A stretch of DNA of 55,194 bases from UMGS1696 sp964457685 (GCA_964457685.1 CAYWFS010000007.1:1-55194); one strand, 5' to 3'. Shown: positions 18,091 through 26,631, numbered from the stretch's first letter. The notes: a model not told the origin generated them from the sequence alone. Program-made: numbers and translations.

Positions 18091-18939
18091 ATGGATATAA
18101 AAATGGCTGAATTCAGAAGTACGGGAGGACAGTATTCAAAGGAACGTGATATGATATGTATAGATACCTACAGAGTTCTCGATTCCTGTCGTGATAAGGA
18201 TTGCTTTGAGGATGTTAGAGTGTATGTCACAGGCATTGGTCAGGAGATAATTGACAGAACCTGCGTTGTCCGTGCAAAGAGTGCAAATGTTGTGTGGTCG
18301 TGCATTGATATTGATTCCGTACCGTTCAACAGAGGTTTTTATCAGCTCTTCATTAAGATATTTGTCAAGGTGCAGTTTGAAGCCTGTCTCGGCCCGGGTA
18401 AATCTCAGGAATTCGAGGGTGTTGCAATAGTCGAAAAGAAGGTGATTCTTTTTGGCGGCGAGGGAAACGTAAATGTATTCAAAAGCGAGGTGAGAAGCGA
18501 TAACTCCAATTGCTCAAAACCTGTAAGCTCACTTCCGATTGCTGTAATAGAAACGGTAGACCCTATCATTTTGAACACAAATATAGTTGAACCTCATAAG
18601 CCTTGCAGAAACTGTCCTTGCACAGTAGACGAAATACCCGAATGTGTAAGCAGACGGCTTTCATGTGAGCTTGTTGACCCTCGTGATTCTAACATACTTC
18701 TTGTTTCTCTCGGATTTTTCTCGGTAGTAAGAATAGAAAGACCCGCACAGTATCTGATAAATGCGGTCGAGTATTCGGTTCCCGAAAAAGAGTGCGTAGT
18801 ACCTCCGGTAGAAGACCCTTGCAGCTTGTTCAGACAAATGGCATTTCCGACAGCGGAATTTTCAAGCTCGGGATTTGCTGTGTCAGATGTTCCTGATAGT
18901 GGCAAAAAATGCGGATGTCAGAATAAAACTGCCGAATAA
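18091..18939 (+). CDS. Conserved Cys-rich protein of spore-forming clostridia (function unknown)
   Basis: A 282-aa protein (278 aa if the ATG at 18103 is used; GGAT lies 6 nt before it). The N-terminal half (DSCRDKDCFEDVRVYV, then VPFNRGFYQLFIKIFVKVQFE) resembles a beta-rich family I recall as widespread in endospore-forming clostridia, usually left hypothetical. The middle has a cysteine cluster (CRNCPCTVDEIPEC) and the C-terminus another (KKCGCQN). There is no signal peptide or membrane segment. Cysteine content and taxonomic spread would suit a spore coat or morphogenetic protein, but this is inference. It stands alone between two terminators. Confidence 0.65.
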   Translation: MDIKMAEFRSTGGQYSKERDMICIDTYRVLDSCRDKDCFEDVRVYVTGIGQEIIDRTCVVRAKSANVVWSCIDIDSVPFNRGFYQLFIKIFVKVQFEACLGPGKSQEFEGVAIVEKKVILFGGEGNVNVFKSEVRSDNSNCSKPVSSLPIAVIETVDPIILNTNIVEPHKPCRNCPCTVDEIPECVSRRLSCELVDPRDSNILLVSLGFFSVVRIERPAQYLINAVEYSVPEKECVVPPVEDPCSLFRQMAFPTAEFSSSGFAVSDVPDSGKKCGCQNKTAE

Positions 18940-18942
18940 AGA

Positions 18943-18981
18943 AAAAACAGGTGAATCTGCAAAATCGGTTCACCTGTTTTT
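18943..18981. terminator. Bidirectional intrinsic terminator
   Basis: AAAAACAGGTGAA (18943-18955) pairs perfectly with TTCACCTGTTTTT (18969-18981). It separates convergent genes. Confidence 0.92.
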
Positions 18982-18987
18982 CTGTTG

Positions 18988-19563
18988 TTATATTATCTTT
19001 CCGTTTTCAAAGCAGAGGATTCTGTCCGAAATTTTCGAGAGGTCGTCCGTGTCGTGGCTGACGATTAGTGCTATCGAAGTCGGGGGTAGCTCGTCTCGAA
19101 TAACATCGCTGACCTTTTTTTGCAAAGCCTTGTCAAGACCTGCGAGAGGCTCGTCAAAAAGATACAAATCCGCTTTTCGTGCAAGAGTTCGTGCAAGAGC
19201 CACTCTGCGTTTCATACCGCCTGAAAGCTCTCCGGGAAGCTTGTTTTCGCTGCCGTCAAGCTCAAGCCCATGCAAAAGCTCGATTGCCCGTTTTTTTGAG
19301 CATTCACTTACTTCGGAAATGTTGTCGGTCACGTTCAGCCAAGGAAAAAGCCTTGCTTCCTGAAACATGAACGAAACGGGAATTCGAGTGTATTCTCCGC
19401 CGCTCGGTGTTTCAAGTCCACCCAAAATGCGAAGCAGTGTAGTCTTTCCGCAACCGGATTCTCCTGTGATGAGGTAAATTCCGCTGTTCAGCTCAAGTGT
19501 GATATCACAAAGCACTCTTTTGTCGTCAAAATTTTTCGACAGCTTGTTGATTGATAGCGTCAT
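18988..19563 (-). CDS. ABC importer ATPase, nitrate/sulfonate/taurine (SsuB/TauB) type
   Basis: A 191-aa ATPase, short for the family (usually 240-260 aa) but with all motifs: Walker A GESGCGKTT, Q-loop FMFQEARLFPW, signature LSGGMKRRVALARTLA, Walker B YLFDEPLAGLD and switch His in VSHDTDD. It is the last gene of a three-gene importer operon; its start overlaps the permease stop by 4 bp. The shortness lies mainly at the C-terminus. Substrate cannot be told from sequence; nitrate, sulfonates, taurine or thiamine precursors are all handled by this superfamily. Confidence 0.9.
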   Translation of the reverse strand: MTLSINKLSKNFDDKRVLCDITLELNSGIYLITGESGCGKTTLLRILGGLETPSGGEYTRIPVSFMFQEARLFPWLNVTDNISEVSECSKKRAIELLHGLELDGSENKLPGELSGGMKRRVALARTLARKADLYLFDEPLAGLDKALQKKVSDVIRDELPPTSIALIVSHDTDDLSKISDRILCFENGKII

Positions 19564-20336
19564 TTTGACATACCCCCGATATCCGCCGCCGCAAATCTTT
19601 TAATAAGCGGTGCAAAAGCTTTCGATATTGCCCACTCGAACAATATACTTAACACAATTACCGTAAGCGTCCATGCCATAAGGTCAGGCGTTTCAAGATA
19701 AAGTTTTGATGTGTATATGTTTCCGCCTATCGAATTTTTTAGAGAGCAGAGAACTTCGGCCGCAATTCCCGCTTTCCATGCAAGCCCAAATGATGTAACT
19801 GCACTTGAAGCAAAAGAGGAAAGTGAAGAAGGAATATACAGAAGACGTAATTTTTTGAAAAATCCGAACGAATATGCAAGTGCGACCTCGTGAAGTCCTA
19901 TATCGGTGGAATTAAGTCCGTTCAGTACACCCGAGTACACAACCGGAATTACCATAAGAACGGAAGTGAATACGGGAACTGCTGATTTTCCCATCCATAC
20001 CAAGGCAAGGATAATAAACGACGCAACGGGAGTGGATTTGATTATCGAGATAAGAGGTGACACTATCGCTTCAAATATATCGGATGCAAATGCGGAATAT
20101 GCCATAATACAGCCGAGAAATGTGCCGATGACGGAGCCGAGAGCAATTCTGGCAAAGGATGCCGCAACGGAATAATAGTACTCGGGACTTGTCATATGTC
20201 CGAAAAGACACGATATGACCGTAAAGGGAGTCGGAAGAAGGATTTCCTTGTCAACTATAAGTGCAACCGTTTCCCATACGGCGAGCCAAAACACGAGTGC
20301 AAGGATATTTTTTGCGACCCTTGATTTTTTCAGCAT
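19560..20336 (-). CDS. ABC importer permease, SsuC/TauC type
   Basis: A 258-aa inner-membrane permease with about six transmembrane helices. The cytoplasmic coupling loop reads EVALAYSFGFFKKLRLLYIPSS, the family's EAA motif, which docks onto the ATPase. It forms the transport channel of the three-gene importer. It starts 3 nt after the binding-protein stop and overlaps the ATPase gene by 4 bp. Confidence 0.92.
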   Translation of the reverse strand: MLKKSRVAKNILALVFWLAVWETVALIVDKEILLPTPFTVISCLFGHMTSPEYYYSVAASFARIALGSVIGTFLGCIMAYSAFASDIFEAIVSPLISIIKSTPVASFIILALVWMGKSAVPVFTSVLMVIPVVYSGVLNGLNSTDIGLHEVALAYSFGFFKKLRLLYIPSSLSSFASSAVTSFGLAWKAGIAAEVLCSLKNSIGGNIYTSKLYLETPDLMAWTLTVIVLSILFEWAISKAFAPLIKRFAAADIGGMSK

Positions 20337-20339
20337 TAA

Positions 20340-21335
20340 TTACTTGATGTAGTAAATATCGTCACCGGGAACAGCACCGCCTACGGATGAGGGATCAAAA
20401 CCGTAAAGAACACCGTAGAAGCCGGAAAGTCCTGTCTTCATTTCTTCGCCTGTAATGCAAACGATATTAGCGTCGGGAATAGCTTTCTTTGCGATTGTAG
20501 CCTTGGGAACGATTCCGTAGGCTTCTATAATTGCAGATGCTTCTTCAATGTTTTCGTTTACATAGTTTACGGAAGCGGAGTATTCTTCAAGGAATGCATC
20601 TACGGCTTCGGGATATTCCTCAATGAAGTCGGGGTTTACGATAACGCAACCCATATAGAGTGAGCTGTCATCACCGTTTGCCTCGGCTGCCTTTTCCCAC
20701 TCCTCGGTGAGATTGATAACAGCTTTGCATTCGGACTGCTGAACAAGAACCGTTGTAGCGTTCGGAACGGGAAGCATACCGAGTGTTACGTCTCCCGATA
20801 CCATCTGTGTTGCAAGCTCGGAATGCTCGGCAAGATAAGTTACATCGCATTCGATATTGTTGGATTCAAGTACATATCTGAGAATATATTCGGGAGTGGA
20901 ACCCTGACCTGTTGCATAAAGCTCCTTGCCGTTCAAATCTTCCAGTGCCTGAACAGTGTCGCCGTTTTCGAGAACATAGAGAACACCGAGAGTGTTTACG
21001 GCAGCTACTCTTATGTTGCCCTCGGTCTTGTTATAGAGAACGGACGCAAGGTTTGTGGGAAGTGCAGCTATATCATAGTTTCCCTTTATAATTTCGGCTG
21101 TGACCTCATCGGGAGAGGATGCAACGGTGAATTCGTATTTGTTTTCTGTGCTTCCTTCATCGTTGTCCGACATAAGCTTTGCCATACCCATGCCTGTAGG
21201 ACCCTTGAGTGCATATACCTTTATGTCACGATCGAGTGTATCATCGGTAGTTTCACCCTCAGAGCAGGCTGCAAGCAGTGTGCAAGAAAGAGTTGACGCA
21301 AGAACAAGAGAAAATGCCTTCTTTAAGTTTAACAT
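20340..21335 (-). CDS. ABC importer substrate-binding lipoprotein
   Basis: A 331-aa lipoprotein with lipobox LLAAC at residues 19-23, exported and anchored outside the membrane. The mature part has the two-lobed NMT1/SsuA-like layout (IKVYALKGPTGMGMAKLM, then YDIAALPTNLASVLYN, then VIVNPDFIEEYPEAVDAFLEEY). It delivers the ligand to the permease encoded just downstream. The ligand is unknown. The operon has its own consensus promoter with an inverted repeat at the predicted start. Confidence 0.9.
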   Translation of the reverse strand: MLNLKKAFSLVLASTLSCTLLAACSEGETTDDTLDRDIKVYALKGPTGMGMAKLMSDNDEGSTENKYEFTVASSPDEVTAEIIKGNYDIAALPTNLASVLYNKTEGNIRVAAVNTLGVLYVLENGDTVQALEDLNGKELYATGQGSTPEYILRYVLESNNIECDVTYLAEHSELATQMVSGDVTLGMLPVPNATTVLVQQSECKAVINLTEEWEKAAEANGDDSSLYMGCVIVNPDFIEEYPEAVDAFLEEYSASVNYVNENIEEASAIIEAYGIVPKATIAKKAIPDANIVCITGEEMKTGLSGFYGVLYGFDPSSVGGAVPGDDIYYIK

Positions 21336-21375
21336 ATCATAACTCCTAACATTAACCGGATATCGGTATTTGTGC

Positions 21376-21403
21376 GGCGTTTATTTCATATTATTATAAC
21401 GCC
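21376..21403 (-). repeat. Inverted repeat at the transcription start of the importer operon
   Basis: GGCGTT (21376-21381) and AACGCC (21398-21403) form a 6-bp stem whose edge coincides with the predicted transcription start near 21403. It could be an mRNA 5' hairpin or an operator. Confidence 0.5.
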
Positions 21404-21409
21404 TCGAGA

Positions 21410-21438
21410 ATTATAGCACATAAAGTATCTCGTGTCAA
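21410..21438 (-). promoter_or_regulatory. Consensus sigma-A promoter for the importer operon
   Basis: On the minus strand TTGACA (21433-21438), 17-bp spacer, TATAAT (21410-21415). Confidence 0.9.
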
Positions 21439-21544
21439 GAATACGTTTTTGCATTTAAGGCGGTAATTTCCGTCAAAAATCGGCTTCAAAACAATGTTTG
21501 TGTAAATAAAGTTTAAAATTTGACGTGATTTATTGAAAACCCCC

Positions 21545-21573
21545 TTGAAAAAAAACGCAGAATGGTATAAAAT
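21545..21573 (+). promoter_or_regulatory. Sigma-A promoter for the sugar-nucleotide genes
   Basis: TTGAAA (21545-21550), 17-bp spacer, TAAAAT (21568-21573). A GGAGG follows just before the ATG at 21610. Confidence 0.65.
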
Positions 21574-21609
21574 AGAGCTTGAAAAAAATACAACATTTTC
21601 GGAGGAATT

Positions 21610-22512
21610 ATGACGTTATTCATTTTAGCCGCAGGTATGGGATCTCGCTACGGCGGACTTAAGCAGATCGACCCCTTTACAAAGCATGGCGAATTTATCA
21701 TCGACTTTTCTATCTATGATGCTATTCAGGCAGGCTTCGATAAGGTAGTATTCGTTATCAAGGAAGAAAACTACGAAGCTTTCAAGGAAACAGTAGGTCA
21801 CAGAATCGAAAAGAAGATTGCTGTAGAATACGTATTCCAGAAGCTCGACAGCTTTGTTCCCGCAGGCAAGCTCCTCGCAGACAGAACCAAGCCTTGGGGT
21901 ACAACACAGGCTGTTCTCGTTGCTAAGGATGCCATCAAGGACGGTTTCGCTGTAATCAATGCCGATGACTTCTACGGTCGTGACGCATTCATGAAGGCTG
22001 CTGAGTTTATCAAAAATTCCGACACTGCAAATAACAGCCACTTCTGCATGGTAGGTTATATGCTCGGTAACACTCTCACAGACAACGGTAGTGTTGCAAG
22101 AGGCGTTTGCCATGCTGACGACAACGGTATGCTCGACAAAATCGAAGAGAGAACAAAGCTCTTCAAGGAAGACGGCGGTGCATACTTTGAAGAAGACGGT
22201 GAGCAGGTTCACCTCACAAACGACACAGTAGTTTCCATGAACTTCTGGGGCTTCGGTCCTTCCTTATTCGAATACCTCGAAAAGGATTTCGCCGAATTCC
22301 TTGAAGATCCCAAGTCCGATATGCTCAAGGGCGAATGCCTCCTTCCCAACACTATCGGTAAGATGATCAACGACGGCAAGTGCGACGTTAAGGTTCTCAC
22401 AACAAGTGCAAAGTGGTTCGGCGTTACATACGCAAACGACAAGCCCGATGTAATCGCAAAGCTCAATAAGCTCATTGCCGACGGTGAATATCCCGACGGA
22501 CTCTGGAACTGA
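21610..22512 (+). CDS. Sugar-1-phosphate nucleotidyltransferase family protein
   Basis: A 300-aa enzyme with the nucleotide-binding start FILAAGMGSRYGGLKQ and the metal-binding aspartates in AVINADDFYG, typical of sugar nucleotidyltransferases. It probably makes a UDP- or other NDP-sugar from a sugar-1-phosphate. Position before galE and galM makes glucose-1-P or galactose-1-P the likely substrate. Related proteins occur in bifidobacterial galactose/lacto-N-biose pathways. It is not a close GalU or RmlA, so the base and sugar are unproven. Codons look strongly biased, suggesting high expression. Confidence 0.8.
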   Translation: MTLFILAAGMGSRYGGLKQIDPFTKHGEFIIDFSIYDAIQAGFDKVVFVIKEENYEAFKETVGHRIEKKIAVEYVFQKLDSFVPAGKLLADRTKPWGTTQAVLVAKDAIKDGFAVINADDFYGRDAFMKAAEFIKNSDTANNSHFCMVGYMLGNTLTDNGSVARGVCHADDNGMLDKIEERTKLFKEDGGAYFEEDGEQVHLTNDTVVSMNFWGFGPSLFEYLEKDFAEFLEDPKSDMLKGECLLPNTIGKMINDGKCDVKVLTTSAKWFGVTYANDKPDVIAKLNKLIADGEYPDGLWN

Positions 22513-22529
22513 TTTGATTAATTGAATCG

Positions 22530-22563
22530 TAAGCCGAAAGACCCTCATCGGTTTCTCGGCTTA
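22530..22563 (+). repeat. Long hairpin between nucleotidyltransferase and galE
   Basis: TAAGCCGA (22530-22537) pairs perfectly with TCGGCTTA (22556-22563), with further pairing (GAAA/TTTC) inside. No U-tract follows, so it is not a standard terminator. A processing or stability element is possible. Confidence 0.55.
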
Positions 22564-22613
22564 TGTTATAAGTAAAGCTTATTTTCATAAAACAATATAG
22601 AAAGTGTGTAATT

Positions 22614-23630
22614 ATGGCTATTCTTGTTACAGGTGGTGCAGGTTATATCGGTTCTCATACCGTTATTGAGCTTCAGAACTCCGGTTATGAAGTAGTTGTA
22701 TGCGATAACCTTTGCAACTCCAGCAAAAAATCTCTCGAAAGAGTTGAACAGATTACAGGCAAACCCGTAAAGTTCTACCTCGCCGACATCCTTGACCGTG
22801 AAGCTATGGAAAATATCTTCAAGAACGAGAAGATTGATTCCGTTATCCACTTCGCAGGCCTCAAGGCTGTAGGTGAATCCGTTGCTAAGCCGTGGGAATA
22901 TTATAACAACAACATCACAGGTACTCTCGTACTCGTTGACGTAATGAAAAAGTACGGCTGTAAGAATATGATATTCTCCTCCTCCGCAACAGTTTACGGT
23001 AGCCCCGCATTTGTTCCGATTACAGAAGAATGCCCCAAGGGTACCTGCACAAACCCCTACGGTTGGACAAAATCCATGCTTGAACAGGTTCTTACCGATA
23101 TTCAGAAGGCTGATAACGAATGGAACATCGTTCTTCTCCGTTACTTCAACCCCATCGGAGCTCACAAGAGCGGTCTTATCGGCGAAAACCCGAACGGAAC
23201 TCCCAATAACCTCATGCCCTATATCACCCAGGTTGCTGTAGGTAAGCGTCCCGAACTCGGTGTATTCGGTAACGACTACGATACACATGACGGTACAGGT
23301 GTGCGTGACTACATCCATGTAGTTGACCTTGCAAAGGGTCACGTTTGTGCTATCAAGAAGCTCAACGAAAAGTGCGGTCTCAAGTTATACAACCTCGGTA
23401 CAGGCGTTGGCTACAGCGTTCTCGACATCGTAAAGAACTTTGAAGAAGCTACAGGCGTTAAGGTTCCTTACTCCATTAAGCCCAGACGCCCCGGCGACAT
23501 CGCTACCTGCTATTCCAGTGCTGACCTTGCTGCTAAGGAACTCGGCTGGAAGGCAGAAAACGGAATTAAGGAAATGTGCGAGGATTCATGGAGATGGCAG
23601 AAGATGAATCCCAACGGATACGAAGACTAA
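22614..23630 (+). CDS. galE: UDP-glucose 4-epimerase
   Basis: A 338-aa NAD-dependent enzyme interconverting UDP-glucose and UDP-galactose. The Rossmann start is LVTGGAGYIGSH. The catalytic Ser is in FSSSATVYG and the YxxxK pair in YGWTK, followed by RYFNPIGAH; all are canonical. Length is typical. It lies between the nucleotidyltransferase and galM, with 18 nt to galM, so the two epimerases are co-transcribed. Confidence 0.97.
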   Translation: MAILVTGGAGYIGSHTVIELQNSGYEVVVCDNLCNSSKKSLERVEQITGKPVKFYLADILDREAMENIFKNEKIDSVIHFAGLKAVGESVAKPWEYYNNNITGTLVLVDVMKKYGCKNMIFSSSATVYGSPAFVPITEECPKGTCTNPYGWTKSMLEQVLTDIQKADNEWNIVLLRYFNPIGAHKSGLIGENPNGTPNNLMPYITQVAVGKRPELGVFGNDYDTHDGTGVRDYIHVVDLAKGHVCAIKKLNEKCGLKLYNLGTGVGYSVLDIVKNFEEATGVKVPYSIKPRRPGDIATCYSSADLAAKELGWKAENGIKEMCEDSWRWQKMNPNGYED

Positions 23631-23648
23631 TTCGGGGAGAGCAGAGAA

Positions 23649-24704
23649 ATGATAAAAAAAGAACTTTTCGGTAAGCTCCCTTGCGGTGCTGAGGTTTATT
23701 CTTACACTCTCTCAAACGGTTCTATCACATCCGCTTGCATCCTTAACTACGGCGGTATTATAAAGAATATCTGGGTTAAGGATAAGAACGGTGTTGAAGC
23801 AGACGTTGTTTGCGGTTTCGATAACCTTGAAGGCTACCTCACATCAGGTGGTTATCAGGGTGCTCTTGTAGGCCGTGTAGGCAACCGTATCGGCGGTGCT
23901 AAGTTCACACTTGACGGTGTTGAATATAATCTCTACAAGAACGACGGAAACAATACTCTTCATGGCGGTAAAGAAGGCTTTAATGCAAAGATTTGGGATG
24001 TGGTTGAAGCTGATTCATCTTCCGACCCCACACTCATCCTTACATATGTAAGCCCCGACGGAGAAGAAAACTATCCCGGAACTCTCACTGTAAGAGTAAC
24101 ATACACTCTTTCCGGAAACGGTGCTCTTTCCGTTCATTATGAAGCCGAGACAGACAAAGCTACAATTGTAAACCTTACCAACCACTCTTATTTCAACCTT
24201 GCAGGTTACAATGCAGGTCCCGTTGACGACCACGTTCTCCAGCTTGATTGCGATAAGATAAACAGCGTGGACAATGAGCTTATTCCCGATGGAAAGCTTA
24301 TTGATGTTGCAGGTACTCCTTATGACTTCAGAAAAGCCATGAGACTCGGTGACGGATTTGCTTCCGATTATCCGATGATGAAGAGCTTCAACGGATACGA
24401 TAACAACTTTGCGTTCGCCGATTTCAACGGAAAGTATGTTAAGCGTGGCTCTCTCGAGGATACAAAGAGCGGCAGAAAGCTCGATCTCTATACAGACCAG
24501 CCTTGCGTACAGATTTATACAGGAAACATGATAAACGTTAATGATCCTGCATTCAAGAACGGTGTTAAGCAGTACACACATTGTGCGGTTTGCCTCGAAA
24601 CACAGTCTATGCCCGATGCGATAAATCACCCCGGTTTCACAGATACAGTTCTCAGACCCGGTGAAAAGTACGACAAAACAACAACTTTTGCATTCTTTAA
24701 CTGA
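23649..24704 (+). CDS. galM: Aldose 1-epimerase (mutarotase)
   Basis: A 351-aa enzyme interconverting alpha and beta anomers of galactose or glucose. Signature residues are visible in GRVGNRIGGAKF, NTLHGGKEGFN, TNHSYFNLAG (catalytic His) and the acidic residue in CLETQSMPDAINH. No signal peptide, so it is cytoplasmic. A GGGGAGAG stretch precedes the ATG. It ends the sugar operon and is followed by a terminator. Confidence 0.95.
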   Translation: MIKKELFGKLPCGAEVYSYTLSNGSITSACILNYGGIIKNIWVKDKNGVEADVVCGFDNLEGYLTSGGYQGALVGRVGNRIGGAKFTLDGVEYNLYKNDGNNTLHGGKEGFNAKIWDVVEADSSSDPTLILTYVSPDGEENYPGTLTVRVTYTLSGNGALSVHYEAETDKATIVNLTNHSYFNLAGYNAGPVDDHVLQLDCDKINSVDNELIPDGKLIDVAGTPYDFRKAMRLGDGFASDYPMMKSFNGYDNNFAFADFNGKYVKRGSLEDTKSGRKLDLYTDQPCVQIYTGNMINVNDPAFKNGVKQYTHCAVCLETQSMPDAINHPGFTDTVLRPGEKYDKTTTFAFFN

Positions 24705-24711
24705 ATATAAG

Positions 24712-24747
24712 AAAAAAGTCGAAGTTCAATAAGCTTCGGCTTTTTTT
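24712..24747 (+). terminator. Intrinsic terminator after galM
   Basis: AAAAAGTCGAAG pairs with CTTCGGCTTTTT (24734-24745), 9-nt loop, then a T-tract. Confidence 0.9.
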
Positions 24748-24842
24748 GCGTCATAATCACAAGCGTGAATCAATATAATTGAGTATGAAATTTCAGTAAA
24801 AGCTGCTTAAAACGAATGATTGGGTAAGCAGCCGGAGGGAAA

Positions 24843-25124
24843 ATGAATCACGCCTTTGATTATAAGGAAAGATGCGTCATACTTGCGGAATATATTGTGG
24901 AAACAGGCTCGACAGTCAGGGAAACTGCGGCAAGATTCGGGATAAGCAAATCAACAGTACATAAGGATGTGACCGAAAGACTGATTAAAACCGACCCGTC
25001 ACTCGAAAAATGCGTAAAGGTCGTGCTTGAAAAAAATAAAGCGGAAAGGCATATACGAGGAGGAGAAGCTACGCGGGAAAAATATCGAAAGCTTGCGGAA
25101 AAGCAAAACAATATTAGACGTTAG
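24843..25124 (+). CDS. spoIIID: Sporulation transcription factor SpoIIID
   Basis: A 93-aa DNA-binding protein with the SpoIIID helix-turn-helix (TVRETAARFGISKSTVHKDV) and basic C-terminal helix. In the mother cell it tunes the sigma-E regulon and, in Bacillus, helps switch on sigK. GGAGG stands 4 nt before the ATG. It appears to be a single-gene unit after a terminator. I could not identify a confident sigma-E promoter in the 95 nt upstream. Confidence 0.95.
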   Translation: MNHAFDYKERCVILAEYIVETGSTVRETAARFGISKSTVHKDVTERLIKTDPSLEKCVKVVLEKNKAERHIRGGEATREKYRKLAEKQNNIRR

Positions 25125-25167
25125 ATTGATTTGTGCGATTTTCAACAAAAAATGGAAAGACACTGTA

Positions 25168-25196
25168 TTGACTTACCGATGGGAATGTGATAAACT
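25168..25196 (+). promoter_or_regulatory. Sigma-A promoter for the sulfotransferase-like gene
   Basis: TTGACT (25168-25173), 17-bp spacer, TAAACT (25191-25196); AGGAG follows before the ATG at 25230. Confidence 0.7.
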
Positions 25197-25229
25197 AAAA
25201 GTGAATTTAATTGTATAGGAGCAACAAAT

Positions 25230-25949
25230 ATGCTTATTACTGTTATAGGTAGAGGTCATTCAGGCACACGTTCCATGTCTCATACATTGTCCGCAAGCGG
25301 AGTTTATATGGGAGAACCGCTTAATGTATCCGGCGACCTTCTTCCTCCCGAGAAAATGTACGATGCTTGCCGTGTTTTCGCTCAGTATGTTAAATATGAG
25401 GGAAACAACAAGTGGGATTTCACCCGAGTAAATACTTGCCCGATTCCGAACGAATTTAAAGTTCTCGTTGAGGAATATCTTCACACCGTTCTTGATTCAA
25501 AAAGCGAATATAAAGGCTGGAAGATTCCGGAAACAACACTTGTATATCCGTGGATTGCCCGTATGTTCCCCGATATAAGATACATATTCTGGGTGAGAGA
25601 CCCGAGAGACTGCATACTTTCAAGCCACCTCACGGACGATCTCGGCAAGTTCGGTATTGAGTATGATAAAACAGACGATATAAGAACAAATCGTGCTATA
25701 AGCTGGCTCTATCAGCGTGAAATAGTACGTTCCGTTCCGACACCTAAGTACAACCTCTCAATAAGATTTGAGGACATGGTGTTCGACCAGGACAATACAA
25801 TCAAGCGTATTTCCGATTACCTCGGTATTCCGATAGCAAAAATCGAAATGCGTTCCGATTCTGTCGGAAGATATAAAACGGATGACGGAGTTCATATGTA
25901 CGATTTCTTTGAAAACGATATGAAAGAGCTTGGCTACGAATTTGAATAA
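25230..25949 (+). CDS. Sulfotransferase family protein
   Basis: A 239-aa protein starting LITVIGRGHSGTRSM, matching the 5'-phosphosulfate loop of PAPS-dependent sulfotransferases. FWVRDPRDCILSSHL matches the 3'-phosphate-binding segment (R and S). Such enzymes move sulfate from PAPS to an acceptor; the acceptor is unknown. There is no signal peptide. It is transcribed alone from its own promoter and ends at a bidirectional terminator. No PAPS synthesis genes are in the window, so activity depends on supply from elsewhere. Confidence 0.75.
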   Translation: MLITVIGRGHSGTRSMSHTLSASGVYMGEPLNVSGDLLPPEKMYDACRVFAQYVKYEGNNKWDFTRVNTCPIPNEFKVLVEEYLHTVLDSKSEYKGWKIPETTLVYPWIARMFPDIRYIFWVRDPRDCILSSHLTDDLGKFGIEYDKTDDIRTNRAISWLYQREIVRSVPTPKYNLSIRFEDMVFDQDNTIKRISDYLGIPIAKIEMRSDSVGRYKTDDGVHMYDFFENDMKELGYEFE

Positions 25950-25993
25950 TAAAAAACGGGTACGTTCAATGAAAGCGTATCCGTTTCTTTTTC
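25949..25993. terminator. Bidirectional intrinsic terminator
   Basis: AACGGGTACG (25955-25964) pairs with CGTATCCGTT (25976-25985) with one wobble. It is flanked by A- and T-tracts between convergent genes. Confidence 0.88.
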
Positions 25994-25998
25994 GTATA

Positions 25999-26613
25999 TT
26001 ATTTAAATAACTTTGTTGAAGAAAGTGCCTTGCCGAGAAGAGGGCAGAGAACCACGTTTAAAATAAGCTCAATAACGAAATTGATTCCCGCAAGTCCGAA
26101 TATGATAAAGTATATCAGATTTCCGTTTATAAGCGAAGAATATGTGGAGTCACCGAGCATTGCATTACCGAAGAATATGTACATTCCGAGGCAAAACAGT
26201 CCTGTGTTTACTATGGGGCAAACTACAGACGGTAAAATAATGTTAAGCGATTTGTACTTGCTTATCTTTCCTATGAGCTTGTACGCATATCCTGCGATAA
26301 GTCCTGCAAATGCGGTTTTAAGTATGCATATGAGGGCTGTCGCAACGGGATTGTTTGTCATAAGAAAGAGGTAAAACGGATCTGCCGAGGTGAATACCTG
26401 AATGAATGTGGTGATTCCGGCAAGCGTACCTACGAATAATCCCGCACTCGGACTAATGAATACCGAAGCTATAACTATCGGTACCAGAACGAAGTTGAGT
26501 GTGACAGCCCCAACCTTTACAGCCGAGAAAAACAGCTGTAATACTACTACGAGTGCCGACAGCAGAGCTATACGCACCATCTTTTGGGTCTTTGCGTGTT
26601 TTTTTGTGTTCAT
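25999..26613 (-). CDS. ECF transporter S component (substrate-binding membrane subunit)
   Basis: A 204-aa membrane protein with five to six hydrophobic segments and the layout of ECF-type vitamin transporter S components (KMVRIALLSALVVVLQ at the N-terminus, then SPSAGLFVGTLAGITTF). It binds a vitamin-like substrate and works with a shared ECF energizing module encoded elsewhere. The ATG at 26613 is chosen because GGAGG lies 5 nt upstream. Neighbouring coaX suggests pantothenate, but folate-type substrates are also common for this fold. A 44-nt hairpin occupies its leader. Confidence 0.8.
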   Translation of the reverse strand: MNTKKHAKTQKMVRIALLSALVVVLQLFFSAVKVGAVTLNFVLVPIVIASVFISPSAGLFVGTLAGITTFIQVFTSADPFYLFLMTNNPVATALICILKTAFAGLIAGYAYKLIGKISKYKSLNIILPSVVCPIVNTGLFCLGMYIFFGNAMLGDSTYSSLINGNLIYFIIFGLAGINFVIELILNVVLCPLLGKALSSTKLFK

Positions 26614-26631
26614 ATTTTCCTCCTTATTTAA

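Noticed and set aside
24705..24842. Sigma-E promoter for spoIIID
   Set aside because: AT-rich stretches vaguely resemble a sigma-E -10 but neither box with correct spacing is convincing.
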